In this document: piece by piece, positions 54,533-63,317 of the stretch
How positions within the stretch are numbered: position 1 is the first letter of the stretch
Layout: every line of letters starts with the position of its first letter
From: Berryella wangjianweii
GTDB lineage: Bacteria > Actinomycetota > Coriobacteriia > Coriobacteriales > Eggerthellaceae
NCBI GenBank assembly: GCA_013201155.1
Contig: CP053716.1
Coordinates: forward strand, 434,001-498,000
DNA: 64,000 bases
Direction: 5' to 3'
The notes under the pieces: generated by a model
Databases searched by the model: none
What the model saw: the letters and a program-made list of their open reading frames with translations, nothing else
What the model was told of the DNA's origin: nothing
Made by a program: the position numbers and the translations under genes

Positions 54533-54967
54533 CTACGATTCGCGCATCACGCGCAGGATGGTGGCGTAGATGGCGCGCAGGTGCTCGAAGGCCAGCGGGC
54601 CCTCGGTGCCCGCCTCGGCGCCGACGCGCTCGTAGATCTGCTCTTCGCGGCGGGCATCGAACAGGCCCAGGCCCTCGCGGCGCTTCAGGCTGCGAATGGC
54701 ATGCGAATGAGCGCAGCGCTCGTTCAGCAGGCGCGCGATCTGCGCGTCGAGCTCGTCGATGCGCGCGCGATGACGGCGGATGTCCTCCGGCACCTCGTCA
54801 AGCGCATCCACGTCAGCCGCGACGTCGCCGCCAGACGCGGGTACGGGCGCGGCTGCGGGACGCGTCGCCTGCGGCGCCCCTGCGGCAACGGCGTGCGCGG
54901 CGCCGCCCGCGATGCGAGCTCCCAGCCGCTCGGCTTCCCCATTCGTGAACGCATCGGTCACCTGCAT
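54533..54967 (-). CDS. Chorismate mutase, AroQ fold
   Basis: Converts chorismate to prephenate for Phe/Tyr synthesis. The 144-residue protein has an all-helical AroQ domain at about 58-144: IRRHRARIDELDAQIARLLNERCAHSHAIRSLKR, then EEQIYERVGA, with the expected Arg, Lys and Glu active-site positions. The first 55 residues are Ala/Pro-rich and look disordered, an extension not usual for the family. It lies 22 bases downstream of the DAHP synthase gene. ATG 54967 has GGGGGAG before it. Confidence 0.88.
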   Translation of the reverse strand: MQVTDAFTNGEAERLGARIAGGAAHAVAAGAPQATRPAAAPVPASGGDVAADVDALDEVPEDIRRHRARIDELDAQIARLLNERCAHSHAIRSLKRREGLGLFDARREEQIYERVGAEAGTEGPLAFEHLRAIYATILRVMRES

Positions 54968-54989
54968 GCTCCCCCTCTTTCCGCGCTGC

Positions 54990-55793
54990 CTACACGATAC
55001 GCTTGCCCAAAGCCGCGGCGATGGCGCGCAGCTCGGCGATCAGATGCTCGAACTGGGGCAGCGTCAGCTGCTGGGCCCCGTCCGACTTGGCGCGCGCCGG
55101 GTCGGGATGCACCTCCACCATCAGCGCGTCGGCCCCGGCGGCCACGGCCGCACGGGCCAGCGCAGGCACCAAGTCGCGCTGGCCGGCCGCATGCGACACA
55201 TCCACGCAGATCGGATACGCGCTCTGCTTGTGCACCACAGGCACGGCCGAAATGTCCAGCGTGAAGCGCGTGGAGGTTTCGAAGGTGCGGATGCCGCGCT
55301 CGCACAGCATGATGCGCTCGCAGCCCTCAAGGCGCACGTACTCGGCCGCGGCCAGCCATTCCTCAATCGTGCCCGCGAACCCGCGCTTGAACATCACCAG
55401 GCGGTCTTCGCGAGCGGCCACGGCCCCCACCTTGCGCAGCAAACTGAAGTTCTGGAAGTTGCGCGCCCCCACCTGCAGGCCGTCCACGTACGAGGCCACC
55501 ATGTCCACCAGGTCGGCGTCCATCGCCTCGGTAAGCGTGCGCAGGCCGTGGCGCTCGGAGCCCTCGGCGCGCATGATCTGCAGGGCGCGCTCTCCCAGGC
55601 CCTGGAAGGAATGCGGGTTGGTGCGCGGCTTGTAGGCGCCTCCGCGGATCCAGGAAAGACCCAGGCCGGCCACGCAGGCGGCGGCCTCCTCGAACTGCGC
55701 GGGCGACTCAACCGAGCACGGCCCAGCGAACACCGTCACGGTGTTGCTGCGCTGCCCCAAGTCGGGCAGGATATCGGGCAACGATGCGCTCAC
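54990..55793 (-). CDS. aroF: 3-deoxy-7-phosphoheptulonate synthase, type I beta
   Basis: First step of the shikimate pathway, from PEP and erythrose 4-phosphate. The 267-residue protein matches the short KDO8PS-like class: VTVFAGPCSVES near residue 20, IRGGAYKPRTNPHSFQG near 50, QVGARNFQNFSLL near 110, MFKRGF near 135, and DVSHAAGQRDLVP near 203. It has no fused chorismate mutase; that activity is encoded separately just downstream, suggesting the two may form a regulatory complex as in some Gram-positives. Confidence 0.93.
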   Translation of the reverse strand: MSASLPDILPDLGQRSNTVTVFAGPCSVESPAQFEEAAACVAGLGLSWIRGGAYKPRTNPHSFQGLGERALQIMRAEGSERHGLRTLTEAMDADLVDMVASYVDGLQVGARNFQNFSLLRKVGAVAAREDRLVMFKRGFAGTIEEWLAAAEYVRLEGCERIMLCERGIRTFETSTRFTLDISAVPVVHKQSAYPICVDVSHAAGQRDLVPALARAAVAAGADALMVEVHPDPARAKSDGAQQLTLPQFEHLIAELRAIAAALGKRIV

Positions 55794-55829
55794 GCGCGCC
55801 TTCCTTTCGCCGTGGGCTCCGCCCCACCG

Positions 55830-56807
55830 CTAGCCCCAGAAACCACCCAGGAACCAGCCGAAGTAGCCCAGCACGGCCAGACCGATCAGGATGCGGTACA
55901 CGCCGAAGGCCGTGAAGTCGTGCTTCTTGACGAAGCTTACCAGGAACCTGATCGAGACAAGCGACACGATGAACGCAGTGAGCACGCCCACCCCGAAGAT
56001 CACCCATTCCATCTGGGTATATGCGAATCCGTGCTTGATGAACTTCAGCAGGCTCCAGCCGAACATGATGGGAATGGCCAGGAAGAACGCGAACTCGGTG
56101 GCGATGGTGCGCGTGGTGCCCAGCAGCATCGACCCGAGGATGATGGCGCCCGAGCGCGAGGTGCCGGGCACGATGGCCAACGCCTGGAACACCCCGATGG
56201 CCAGGGCCTTCGGCAACGAGAGCTCGTCGAAGGTGCGCACCGACGAGATGATTTCGGACGAATCGGCGCGCTCAGGCTCGTCCGCCCAGGTGAACGCGCG
56301 GATGCGCTGGCATTCCCCGTCGTCGCCGGCGCAGCGGGCATGCGCCCCGCGCGGGGCGCGGGCATCCTCGATGCGCCGGCGGTTGACCAGCTCCATGACG
56401 ATGAAGGCCAGGCCGTAGGCGACCAGCGCTCCGGCCACCACGATGAACGACAGGCGCGGGTCGTTCATCACGTGCTGCTCCATCCAGTCGTCCAGCGCGA
56501 ACCCGACGATGGCCGCAGGAACGGAGCCCACGACCACCTTCGCCCAGATGCCCCAGGTGCTGCGGCGCTGCTGGGGGGTCTTGCGCAGGCCGAAGGGATT
56601 CAGCTTGCGGAAGAATGTGGCGATCACGGCCATGATGGCGCCCAGCTGGATCACGACGATGAAGGTGTCGTAGAACGAGGCCGACACGTCCAGGGCCGCG
56701 AACTGGTTCAGCAGCATCATGTGGCCGGTGGACGACACGGGCAGCCACTCGGTGATGCCCTCCACCACGCCGAAGGCGAGGGCCTTCAGCAGCTCCATCA
56801 GATCCAT
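55830..56807 (-). CDS. uppP: Undecaprenyl-diphosphatase
   Basis: Membrane phosphatase that recycles the undecaprenyl carrier lipid for cell-wall synthesis; also called BacA. The 325-residue protein has the active-site motifs VEGITEWLPVSSTGH near residue 15 and VPGTSRSGAIILGSMLLG near 220, and about eight membrane helices. A soluble insert of about 50 residues (about 150-200, RRRIEDARAPRGAHARC onward) separates the halves and is longer than usual. ATG 56807 follows GGAAGG; the ATG three codons earlier is too close to that site. Confidence 0.93.
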   Translation of the reverse strand: MDLMELLKALAFGVVEGITEWLPVSSTGHMMLLNQFAALDVSASFYDTFIVVIQLGAIMAVIATFFRKLNPFGLRKTPQQRRSTWGIWAKVVVGSVPAAIVGFALDDWMEQHVMNDPRLSFIVVAGALVAYGLAFIVMELVNRRRIEDARAPRGAHARCAGDDGECQRIRAFTWADEPERADSSEIISSVRTFDELSLPKALAIGVFQALAIVPGTSRSGAIILGSMLLGTTRTIATEFAFFLAIPIMFGWSLLKFIKHGFAYTQMEWVIFGVGVLTAFIVSLVSIRFLVSFVKKHDFTAFGVYRILIGLAVLGYFGWFLGGFWG

Positions 56808-56918
56808 GTGGCACATCCTTCCGGGATGGTCGATTCAAAGCGCGGCCCGCGCACGAGCATCGCGCATGGTAACACGCGACTGTTGCGGGGGTGTGAAGGC
56901 GGAGGGGCCGCTGTTCGC

Positions 56919-58232
56919 TCAGAGGGCCCGCAGGTTGTCGCGCAAGCCGGCGGCGGCGCGGTACACGAAGGCCCGCCCCTTCCGGGCTCGGTCCAGGAAC
57001 CCACGGTCCACCAGGTCCTCCAGGTCGGCCCGCGCGGTCGAGTACACCACGCCGTAGCGCTCTCGCTGCGCGGCGATGGTGAACTCCGCCCCCTGCGCGA
57101 GAATCGCCCGACGCAGCACCTCACGCTGGCGATAGCTCAGGTAGGGCACGTGCTCCGCCAGGTCAAGCTCGACGTCGTCCAGGGCCGCGCGCTGCAGCAG
57201 CGCGCGCTCCATGGCCCGCACCTCTCGCAGCATCAGGCCCATCACCGTGTCGTAGTAGAACGTCCAGTCCCTGTCGGACTCGACTCGCTCAAGGGTCTCC
57301 TCGTACGAGAACGCCGCGACCCCCTGGTAGCCGCCATGCTTCCATTTCTCCAAGATCATGATCTTGGGAACGTAGCGAAACACCGGGTAGCCCTTGCGCA
57401 CAAGATAGTACCGACTGGCCACGCAGCCCATCAGGTTGTTGCAGAGCGGGAAGAGGGGTGCGCGCCAGAACTGGCAGTTCACCAACATCGACTCCATGAT
57501 CGGATGACGCCGGGGATCGCTGCCGCCGCCGTGGGCCACATCGATGGGCGTCTGAAGCGACGCACGGCTCACCTGCTCGGGAGCGAACGATTCCGCATAG
57601 TGCTCCTCCAGCGGCGAACGGGGCACCAGGCCCTCGGGGCCGCGACCGTGCGCCCGCGAGGTTCGGTCCTCCACCCCGGCAAGCAGCTGGGCGTAGAAGC
57701 CCTCAAGCGCTGCCTGGTCGAAGGGAAGCCGATCAGCCAGAGACGGCAGCTCGCGCATCAGGGAATGGAAGTTGACGGCGATCCGCTCCCCATCGGTGAC
57801 GGGCGGACGCTCCCCTCGCAGCACCGCCCGCACGTCCTCGTAGCCCACTGCATAGCCATCGAAGCGCAGGTTGCACACCGCCTCCTCGACGTACTGCTGC
57901 GTGATGAAGGCTCGGCTGTCGCGCGCCTGGGCCAGCTCGTCCAGGCGCGAGCCCCGACGCGTCAGGCGGTCGATGTCGGCCAGCGTGCGGCTCAGCCTCT
58001 CGGTAACGGTATGCCAATCGGAGGCGACGGGCGACGCGGCGCACGCGCCCCGAGAGCTGCGGAAGGCCTGCGCATGCCGAAGCGCCACCAGCGCCTCCCA
58101 CACCTCCTGCGCGCCGCAGCCCTCAGGCAGGTCGGCCTCGGAAAGGTCCCGCGGGTGCAGGGGCTCTTTCCAGGCGCGACGCAGCAGCGCCAGAAACGCA
58201 GGAGACAAGATCGGGCTGTCGCCCAAGCCCAT
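56919..58232 (-). CDS. Fic-domain-like protein with degenerate active site and C-terminal winged helix
   Basis: A 437-residue protein that I read as Fic-related. EEAVCNLRFDGYAVGYEDVRAVL (about 116-138) resembles the inhibitory S-x-x-x-E-G helix region. PIMESMLVNCQFW then precedes PLFPLCNNLMGC (259-270), exactly where the catalytic HPFxDGNGRxGR should be. After it comes YYLVRKGYPVFRYVP, as in Fic proteins. The catalytic His and both Arg are missing (H to P, R to L and C), so AMPylation is unlikely. Residues about 360-430 look like a winged helix. It is a single gene between uppP and the FAD reductase. Confidence 0.6.
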   Translation of the reverse strand: MGLGDSPILSPAFLALLRRAWKEPLHPRDLSEADLPEGCGAQEVWEALVALRHAQAFRSSRGACAASPVASDWHTVTERLSRTLADIDRLTRRGSRLDELAQARDSRAFITQQYVEEAVCNLRFDGYAVGYEDVRAVLRGERPPVTDGERIAVNFHSLMRELPSLADRLPFDQAALEGFYAQLLAGVEDRTSRAHGRGPEGLVPRSPLEEHYAESFAPEQVSRASLQTPIDVAHGGGSDPRRHPIMESMLVNCQFWRAPLFPLCNNLMGCVASRYYLVRKGYPVFRYVPKIMILEKWKHGGYQGVAAFSYEETLERVESDRDWTFYYDTVMGLMLREVRAMERALLQRAALDDVELDLAEHVPYLSYRQREVLRRAILAQGAEFTIAAQRERYGVVYSTARADLEDLVDRGFLDRARKGRAFVYRAAAGLRDNLRAL

Positions 58233-58420
58233 GCGCGACCTCCTTCACGAACGGCGCCCAGGCGCAGGCGCCCGCCACCTCGCCTTGCTTCTCGCGGCCG
58301 TCACCGCCCGCGGTCATCGCCATCCATTGTAGAGGAGCAAGGAACCGCGCCCGGGCACAACGCTCGGGCGCCTTTCCCCTCAAGGCGAAGCGGCGGCGCT
58401 CAGGCCCCGAAGCGAACCGA

Positions 58421-60121
58421 CTACGCCCAGCTGTCCAAGTTGTGAATCTGGTTGGCGGCGATCTCGCCGTAGGCGATGGCCGGGCCAAGCGTGCCGCCTC
58501 CGCCCACGTAGCACGCCCCACCCGCGCCGATGCCGCTCACGTTGCCCTGCGCGTACAGGCGCTCGATGACGTTGCCCTCCATGTCAACCGTCTGCGCCTG
58601 CGCGTTCGTCTTGATGCCGCCCATCGTGCCCAGCACCACCGGCACGATCTCGGCCGCGTAGAACGGCGGGGTGCTGATCGGCTGCAGCGTGCGGAAGGCC
58701 CCCTCGTAGCCGGAGCTGACGTAAGCCGAGTTCTGCCCGTAGTAGTCCTGCCCGCGGCCGAAGTCGGGGTCCTCGCCGCGCTCGGCGTGCTCGTTGAAGC
58801 GGGCGATCTGGGCAAGCAGGCCTTCCTTGTCGATGCCGCAGCCCTCGGCAAGCGCCTCCAGGGTCTCGTAGCGCGTGTAGCTCGGACCCGGCTTACCCAG
58901 CTCGCCGCCATTGAACGCATGGCCGTCGGCACCCGCCTGATCGACGATCGCCCAGGCGGGAAGGTTTGCCCACGAGCGGTTCTCCCCGTTGTTCTCGAAG
59001 CCCCCGAAGCTGCGGCCGACGGAATCGTAGGTGGCGCACTCGTTCGTGAAGCGCCTGCCGTGCTTGTTCACGAAAACGATGCCGCGCTTGCCGTCGTCGC
59101 GAATGATGGTGGAGAGGCGAGACATGCCCTGCTCATGGGCCTCCTGGAACTCCTTCTTGTACCCAGGGGACAGAAAGGCCTCGTTCATGAAGCGAAGGTC
59201 GGCGCCCAGCTTCATGGCCATCTTCTGCCCGTCACCGTCATCGGTGGCTATCCCCCAGCTGTAGCGCGCCGGCGTGCGCAGGTAGTTCTTCATCATCGCC
59301 TGATTCCAGTCGAATCCGCCCGATGCGAGCACCACGGCGCGGCGCGCGCGGACGTTGATGGTCTTGCGTCCCGACCGCGCCGCCACGCCCAGCACCTCGA
59401 TGGCGCCGTCCTCGGTCGTGCGGGAGATGAACTGCGTGGCGGGGGTTTCGGTCAGGAACCGCGCGCCAAGCGCCTCGGCGGCCTCGATGATGGCCTTGTT
59501 GAGCTTGCCGATGGGGGTGTCGCCTTCAGGCACCTTCGGAAGGATGGCGCGGCCCCGCTTCTTGCCGCCGGGAAGGAACACGCTGTAGTCGATGCCTCCG
59601 GGCCAGATCGTCCACTCGATGCCCGCGATCTGGGCGGCGTTCTTCACCGCCGCGTTAACGTTGTCCACGAACGCTGCGGCCTCCTCGGGCAGAAACGTAT
59701 CGCCGGAAAGCGCCTTGATGTAGGTGAGCGCCTCCTCGCGGCTGTCCTCGATGCCCTCGGCCTTCTCCAGGTCGTTGCACGGGGCCCACACCACGCTCGA
59801 CGAGAATATAGTGGAGCCGCCTGCCTGGGAGTTCTTCTCAAGAACGATGACGTCAAGCCCGTCGTTGGCGCAGCGCATCGCCGTGTAGGCCCCCGTCCCG
59901 CTGCCGATCACCACCACGTCGGCCTCTTCGTCCCAGGCAATGTCGTCCCCGCCGCGAGGGGCCGACGAGGCCTTCGAGCCACCCGCCCCCTTCGGCGCGC
60001 AGGCCGGCAGCGCACCGGCGCCCGCAATGCCCAGTCCCAGCAGGCCGCCGGCCTTCAGCATGTCGCGACGGCTGACCGCCGCTGTGGCCGCTCCGCTGGT
60101 CTTCGTGTCCCTTTTGACCAT
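58421..60121 (-). CDS. Tat-exported FAD-dependent reductase of the fumarate reductase/succinate dehydrogenase flavoprotein family
   Basis: A 566-residue flavoprotein. The N-terminus has a twin-arginine signal (SRRDMLKAGGLLGLG, residues 17-31) ending near LPAC, which could also be a lipobox. The FAD-binding fold follows (ADVVVIGSGTGAYTAM near 66, VLEKNSQAGGST near 92). The substrate-domain and C-terminal part has VLGTMGGIKTNAQAQ and GNVSGIGAGGACYVGGGGTLGPAIAYG. GGGGAG precedes ATG 60121. Such enzymes reduce fumarate-like, steroid or phenolic acceptors outside the cell, usually with cytochrome partners, none of which lies here. The acceptor is unknown. Confidence 0.85.
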   Translation of the reverse strand: MVKRDTKTSGAATAAVSRRDMLKAGGLLGLGIAGAGALPACAPKGAGGSKASSAPRGGDDIAWDEEADVVVIGSGTGAYTAMRCANDGLDVIVLEKNSQAGGSTIFSSSVVWAPCNDLEKAEGIEDSREEALTYIKALSGDTFLPEEAAAFVDNVNAAVKNAAQIAGIEWTIWPGGIDYSVFLPGGKKRGRAILPKVPEGDTPIGKLNKAIIEAAEALGARFLTETPATQFISRTTEDGAIEVLGVAARSGRKTINVRARRAVVLASGGFDWNQAMMKNYLRTPARYSWGIATDDGDGQKMAMKLGADLRFMNEAFLSPGYKKEFQEAHEQGMSRLSTIIRDDGKRGIVFVNKHGRRFTNECATYDSVGRSFGGFENNGENRSWANLPAWAIVDQAGADGHAFNGGELGKPGPSYTRYETLEALAEGCGIDKEGLLAQIARFNEHAERGEDPDFGRGQDYYGQNSAYVSSGYEGAFRTLQPISTPPFYAAEIVPVVLGTMGGIKTNAQAQTVDMEGNVIERLYAQGNVSGIGAGGACYVGGGGTLGPAIAYGEIAANQIHNLDSWA

Positions 60122-60429
60122 GCTTCTCCCCTTTTCACCCGGAGCGCCCGTCCCCTTACTGCGGCGCTCGCCTTTGCTGCGCACCATACGCAAGCGTCGC
60201 AGCGAAGGGAACATCGCAACAATAAATAGCTTCGTGTCAGATGATTTACCTGATGGATTGCCTGTTTTTTCAATTGATGATGATACGTATTGATAATCGA
60301 TACGAACCCGTTGCGAATCGAGTCGGCAAAGCGGCGCGCACGTGCCCGCACGCTTCGATGAGCGGGGGCGGCCGCGCTCTGCCGATTGACGAGCCAAGCC
60401 GGGTTCTACTGCGCCTCCAGCGGATCGCC
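60122..60429. other. Upstream region of the FAD reductase
   Basis: About 300 bases without a gene. The part 60210-60300 is AT-rich and probably holds the reductase promoter on the minus strand; TATTTA near 60224 is a possible -10 box. CATCGCAA at 60212-60219 (TTGCGATG on the minus strand) repeats the core of the word found in the cai-like island. GATACGTATTGATAATCGATACG near 60281-60303 is a dyad-rich stretch. Confidence 0.4.
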
Positions 60430-60558
60430 GGCAGGGTTCCGGCGGGTTTCCGGCAGAGTTCCAGCGGGGTTCCGGCGGGGTTCCGGCAGGGCTCACGCAG
60501 AGAGCGGGAAGCCCGGCAGGCGCCCGGCGGATTCCCGGCATATTCCCGACAGCCCGCG
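60430..60558. repeat. 11-bp tandem repeat array upstream of guaA
   Basis: Six contiguous 11-base units from 60430 to 60495 follow the pattern GGCRGGGTTCC (GGCAGGGTTCC, GGCGGGTTTCC, GGCAGAGTTCC, AGCGGGGTTCC, GGCGGGGTTCC, GGCAGGGCTCA). After a 19-base break, four more degenerate units run to 60558. The period is close to one helical turn. No protein is supported on either strand. Confidence 0.8.
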
Positions 60559-60665
60559 AATCCGGACGCACCAAGACCGAAACGCACGGTCGATGCGTTT
60601 ATAATGGCTGCACGCTTAAGCGGCGCCCCGCGCGCCATCGCCTGAACACAGCCTAAGGAGACACC

Positions 60666-62258
60666 TTGAACAACGCCGCCCAGCCTGACCAGCGCGTAGC
60701 CGTTCTCGACTTCGGCGCGCAGTACGGCCAGCTCATCGCCCGACGCATTCGCGACCTCAAGGTGTACTCCGAGATCGTTCCCGGCGACATCTCCGCGACT
60801 GAGCTTGCCGCCTTGAAGCCGTCTGCGGTCATCTTGTCAGGCGGACCGGCCAGCGTGTACGCCGAGGATGCGCCCCAGGTGGACCCCGGTGTGTTCGAGC
60901 TGGGCGTGCCGGTGCTGGGATTCTGCTATGGCCAGCAGGCCATGGCCGTGGCTCTGGGAGGCGAGGTAGGACACACCGAAAAGGGCGAGTACGGCGGTGT
61001 GCAGATCGAACTGGCGGGTCACAGCCGCCTGCTTGAGGGCACCCCTCAGCAGCAAACCGTGTGGATGAGCCACCGCGACGCCGTCACGCGCGCGCCCGAG
61101 GGCTTCACGATCACGTCGCGCACGAGCACGTGCCCCGTGGCCTCGATGGAATGCCCCGAACGCGGGCTGTACGCCACGCAGTTCCACCCCGAGGTGCGCC
61201 ACAGCGCGCACGGCAACCAGATGCTGCAGAACTTCCTGTTCGACATCTGCGGGCTGACTCCCAGCTGGACCATGAACAGCATCATCGACGACAGCGTGGC
61301 GGCCATTCGCGCGCAGGTGGGCGACGCGCGCGTGATTCTGGGCCTTTCCGGCGGCGTGGACTCCAGCGTGGTGGCCGCGCTGTGTGCGCGCGCAATCGGC
61401 AAGCAGCTGACCTGCGTGTTCGTGAATCACGGACTGCTGCGCAAGAACGAGCCCGAGGAGGTCGAAGAGGTCTTCACGCGTCAATTCGACGTGGACTTCG
61501 TGCATGTGCACGCTGAGGAGCGCTACGAGCAGCTGCTGGCGGGCATCACCGACCCCGAGGAGAAGCGTCGGATCATCGGCTCGCAGTTCTGGAACGAGTT
61601 CTTCGCCGTGGCACAGGATCTGGACGGCGTGCGCTTCCTGGCTCAGGGCACGATCTACCCCGACATCATCGAGAGCGGGGCGCGCAAGACGGGTGGCAAG
61701 GCGTCCACGATCAAGAGCCACCACAACCTGATCCCCTTCCCCGAGGGGGTTCACTTCGACCTGATCGAGCCGCTCGACCACTTCTTCAAGGACGAGGTGC
61801 GCGCGCTGGGCACGGCGCTGGGCCTGCCCGACCACATCGTGCACCGTCAGCCCTTCCCTGGACCCGGCCTGGCCATTCGCATTATCGGTGCGGTGGACCG
61901 CGAGAAGCTGACGGTTCTGAAGGAGGCCGACGCGATCGTGCGCGAGGAACTGGACGCGTATAACGAGCGCCTGTTCCGTGAGACCGGCGAGCGCAACGGC
62001 GAAGGCAGCGTGTGGCAGTACTTCGCGGTGCTGCCCGATGTGCGCAGCGTGGGCGTGATGGGCGACGAGCGCACCTACGCGCGACCGGTGATCCTGCGTG
62101 CGGTGGAGTCAAGCGACGCGATGACCGCCGACTGGGCGAAGCTTCCCTACGAGGTGCTGACCCGCATCTCGGGACGCATCGTGGCCGAGGTACCGGGCGT
62201 GAACCGCGTGGCGTACGACATCACCAGCAAGCCCCCCGCGACCATCGAGTGGGAGTAA
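60666..62258 (+). CDS. guaA: GMP synthase (glutamine-hydrolysing)
   Basis: Converts XMP to GMP. The 530-residue protein has an N-terminal glutamine amidotransferase domain (VAVLDFGAQYGQLIARRIRD, catalytic Cys in LGFCYGQQ near residue 87, HPEVRHS near 177). The ATP-pyrophosphatase domain follows (GLSGGVDSSVVAAL near 222), then the dimerisation domain ending in TIEWE. The start is TTG 60666 with AAGGAG five bases before it; no ATG fits. The stop lies inside GTGGGAGTAAA. The guaA 3' end is a known integration site, and an integrase gene follows. Confidence 0.96.
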   Translation: MNNAAQPDQRVAVLDFGAQYGQLIARRIRDLKVYSEIVPGDISATELAALKPSAVILSGGPASVYAEDAPQVDPGVFELGVPVLGFCYGQQAMAVALGGEVGHTEKGEYGGVQIELAGHSRLLEGTPQQQTVWMSHRDAVTRAPEGFTITSRTSTCPVASMECPERGLYATQFHPEVRHSAHGNQMLQNFLFDICGLTPSWTMNSIIDDSVAAIRAQVGDARVILGLSGGVDSSVVAALCARAIGKQLTCVFVNHGLLRKNEPEEVEEVFTRQFDVDFVHVHAEERYEQLLAGITDPEEKRRIIGSQFWNEFFAVAQDLDGVRFLAQGTIYPDIIESGARKTGGKASTIKSHHNLIPFPEGVHFDLIEPLDHFFKDEVRALGTALGLPDHIVHRQPFPGPGLAIRIIGAVDREKLTVLKEADAIVREELDAYNERLFRETGERNGEGSVWQYFAVLPDVRSVGVMGDERTYARPVILRAVESSDAMTADWAKLPYEVLTRISGRIVAEVPGVNRVAYDITSKPPATIEWE

Positions 62259-62757
62259 AAAAGGCCTCTGAACTGGGTGCTTATCATCTGTCTCATCTAG
62301 TAGCAGGTAACGTGCAAACCACCGGACAGTTTTGGTGAGTAAATTTTCCGCGAAGTCCCTGAAATCATCGATTTCGGGGACTTCTTTTTTGCTTGTTGAC
62401 CTACTCATTTACTCCCCAGTTAGCTCCATTTCGTACACAGGATGCGACTAGCTCGCACGAGATGCCCAAAAGGTGCCAATAGATGGACGATGCCGACGAG
62501 CGTTTTTATAGCGTTTTGCGTCCGAGGCGCCCCGATTCCCAAAACTGGAACTCAGTCTGAACTCAGTGCCATTATTTGAAGTCGGTTTTCGCAAAAGTAC
62601 AGGTCACTACTAGGGAGTAAATTTTTCGGAAAAACGCGGTCTAGAGTGTCAAAACCCGTTCGAAAACCAGAATCTTGAGGCTGGATTTACTCACCACCCC
62701 CATCCCAAAAACCTGCCTTCAATGGTTTTGAGACCAGTTTTTTACTGGGGAGTAAAT
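62251..62757. repeat. Repeated GGGAGTAAAT sites at the guaA 3' end, candidate attachment and integrase arm sites
   Basis: The word GGGAGTAAA at the guaA stop (62251-62259) recurs downstream. Forward copies are TGAGTAAAT (62336-62344), GGGAGTAAAT (62613-62622) and GGGGAGTAAAT (62747-62757). Reverse copies are ATTTACTCCCC (62407-62417) and ATTTACTCACC (62685-62695). The last forward copy is part of the palindrome TTTACT-GGGG-AGTAAA (62741-62756). The guaA copy is the likely attL core, and the rest may be arm-type or accessory binding sites. Between the copies the 557-base stretch is gene-free and less GC-rich than the chromosome. Confidence 0.65.
62352..62390 (+). terminator. Intrinsic terminator downstream of guaA
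   Basis: GAAGTCCCTGAAATC and GATTTCGGGGACTTC pair over 15 bp (one T-G) around loop ATC, followed by six T. It lies 94 bases after guaA, inside the first part of the inserted element, and would end guaA transcription there. Confidence 0.9.
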
Positions 62758-62815
62758 GACGGCAACAAAAAACGAGGCCCTGCAGGACCTCGTGATGGCC
62801 TGCGATCGCCCTCAC

Positions 62816-63241
62816 CTAACCTTTAAAGGATGCCTTCCAGGCTTCGTATTCCGCCTCTGAGACCTTGCCGGAGTCAAGGTCGGCTCGCATTCGCGCCCAT
62901 GCTTTCAAGGCCTGAGAGAGCTTCTGAGAGCCTTCCACCTTTGGGTTTACTGCTATGCCGATACCATCTTCCGTCTCGACGGGCCTGAAGCCGATCTCGC
63001 CCTCGAGCCTGAAGACCATCTCAAGCGCACCGCGAGCGCCCACGAGGCCGGTATCCGCAAGTGCCTCCGGAGCGATATCCAGCGCCTTGGCGATGGCTTC
63101 AAGCTGGGATTCGCTTGGCATGCGGAGCCCGAGCTCGTAATTGCGGATGGCCGACTCGGTGACGCCGATCTCCTCCGCAAGGCCCTTCTGGGTGTAGCCC
63201 CCCGCTTTCCTGTAGCGCCTAATGCGCTCGCCAACGCCCAT
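62816..63241 (-). CDS. XRE-family helix-turn-helix repressor of the mobile element
   Basis: A 141-residue protein with a Cro/C1-type HTH at about 4-60 (GERIRRYRKAGGYTQKGLAEEIGVTESAIRNYELG). A small C-terminal domain ends in a SHOCT-like WARMRADLDSGKVSEAEYEAWKASF segment. GGAGGCAGT precedes ATG 63241. It is divergent from the integrase gene by 76 bases, the standard layout of a lysogeny or transfer switch in small integrative elements. It probably represses the integrase promoter, and the CAACA/TGTTG dyad between them could be its operator. Confidence 0.85.
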   Translation of the reverse strand: MGVGERIRRYRKAGGYTQKGLAEEIGVTESAIRNYELGLRMPSESQLEAIAKALDIAPEALADTGLVGARGALEMVFRLEGEIGFRPVETEDGIGIAVNPKVEGSQKLSQALKAWARMRADLDSGKVSEAEYEAWKASFKG

Positions 63242-63285
63242 ACTGCCTCCGTCTCTGAGCTCGTTTTTCTACGGGACGAATTCTA

Positions 63286-63302
63286 CAACAGCACGCTTGT
63301 TG
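63286..63302. promoter_or_regulatory. Candidate repressor operator between XRE and integrase genes
   Basis: CAACA-GCACGCT-TGTTG is an inverted repeat centred in the 76-base divergent region, just upstream of the integrase ribosome-binding site (AGGAGG). The position fits an operator for the XRE protein. Confidence 0.45.
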
Positions 63303-63317
63303 GAATAGGAGGTTGGC

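Noticed and set aside
60430-60558. The 11-bp array as a CRISPR or as a coding repeat
   Set aside because: The units are contiguous without spacers and too short for CRISPR. Neither strand gives a supported protein.
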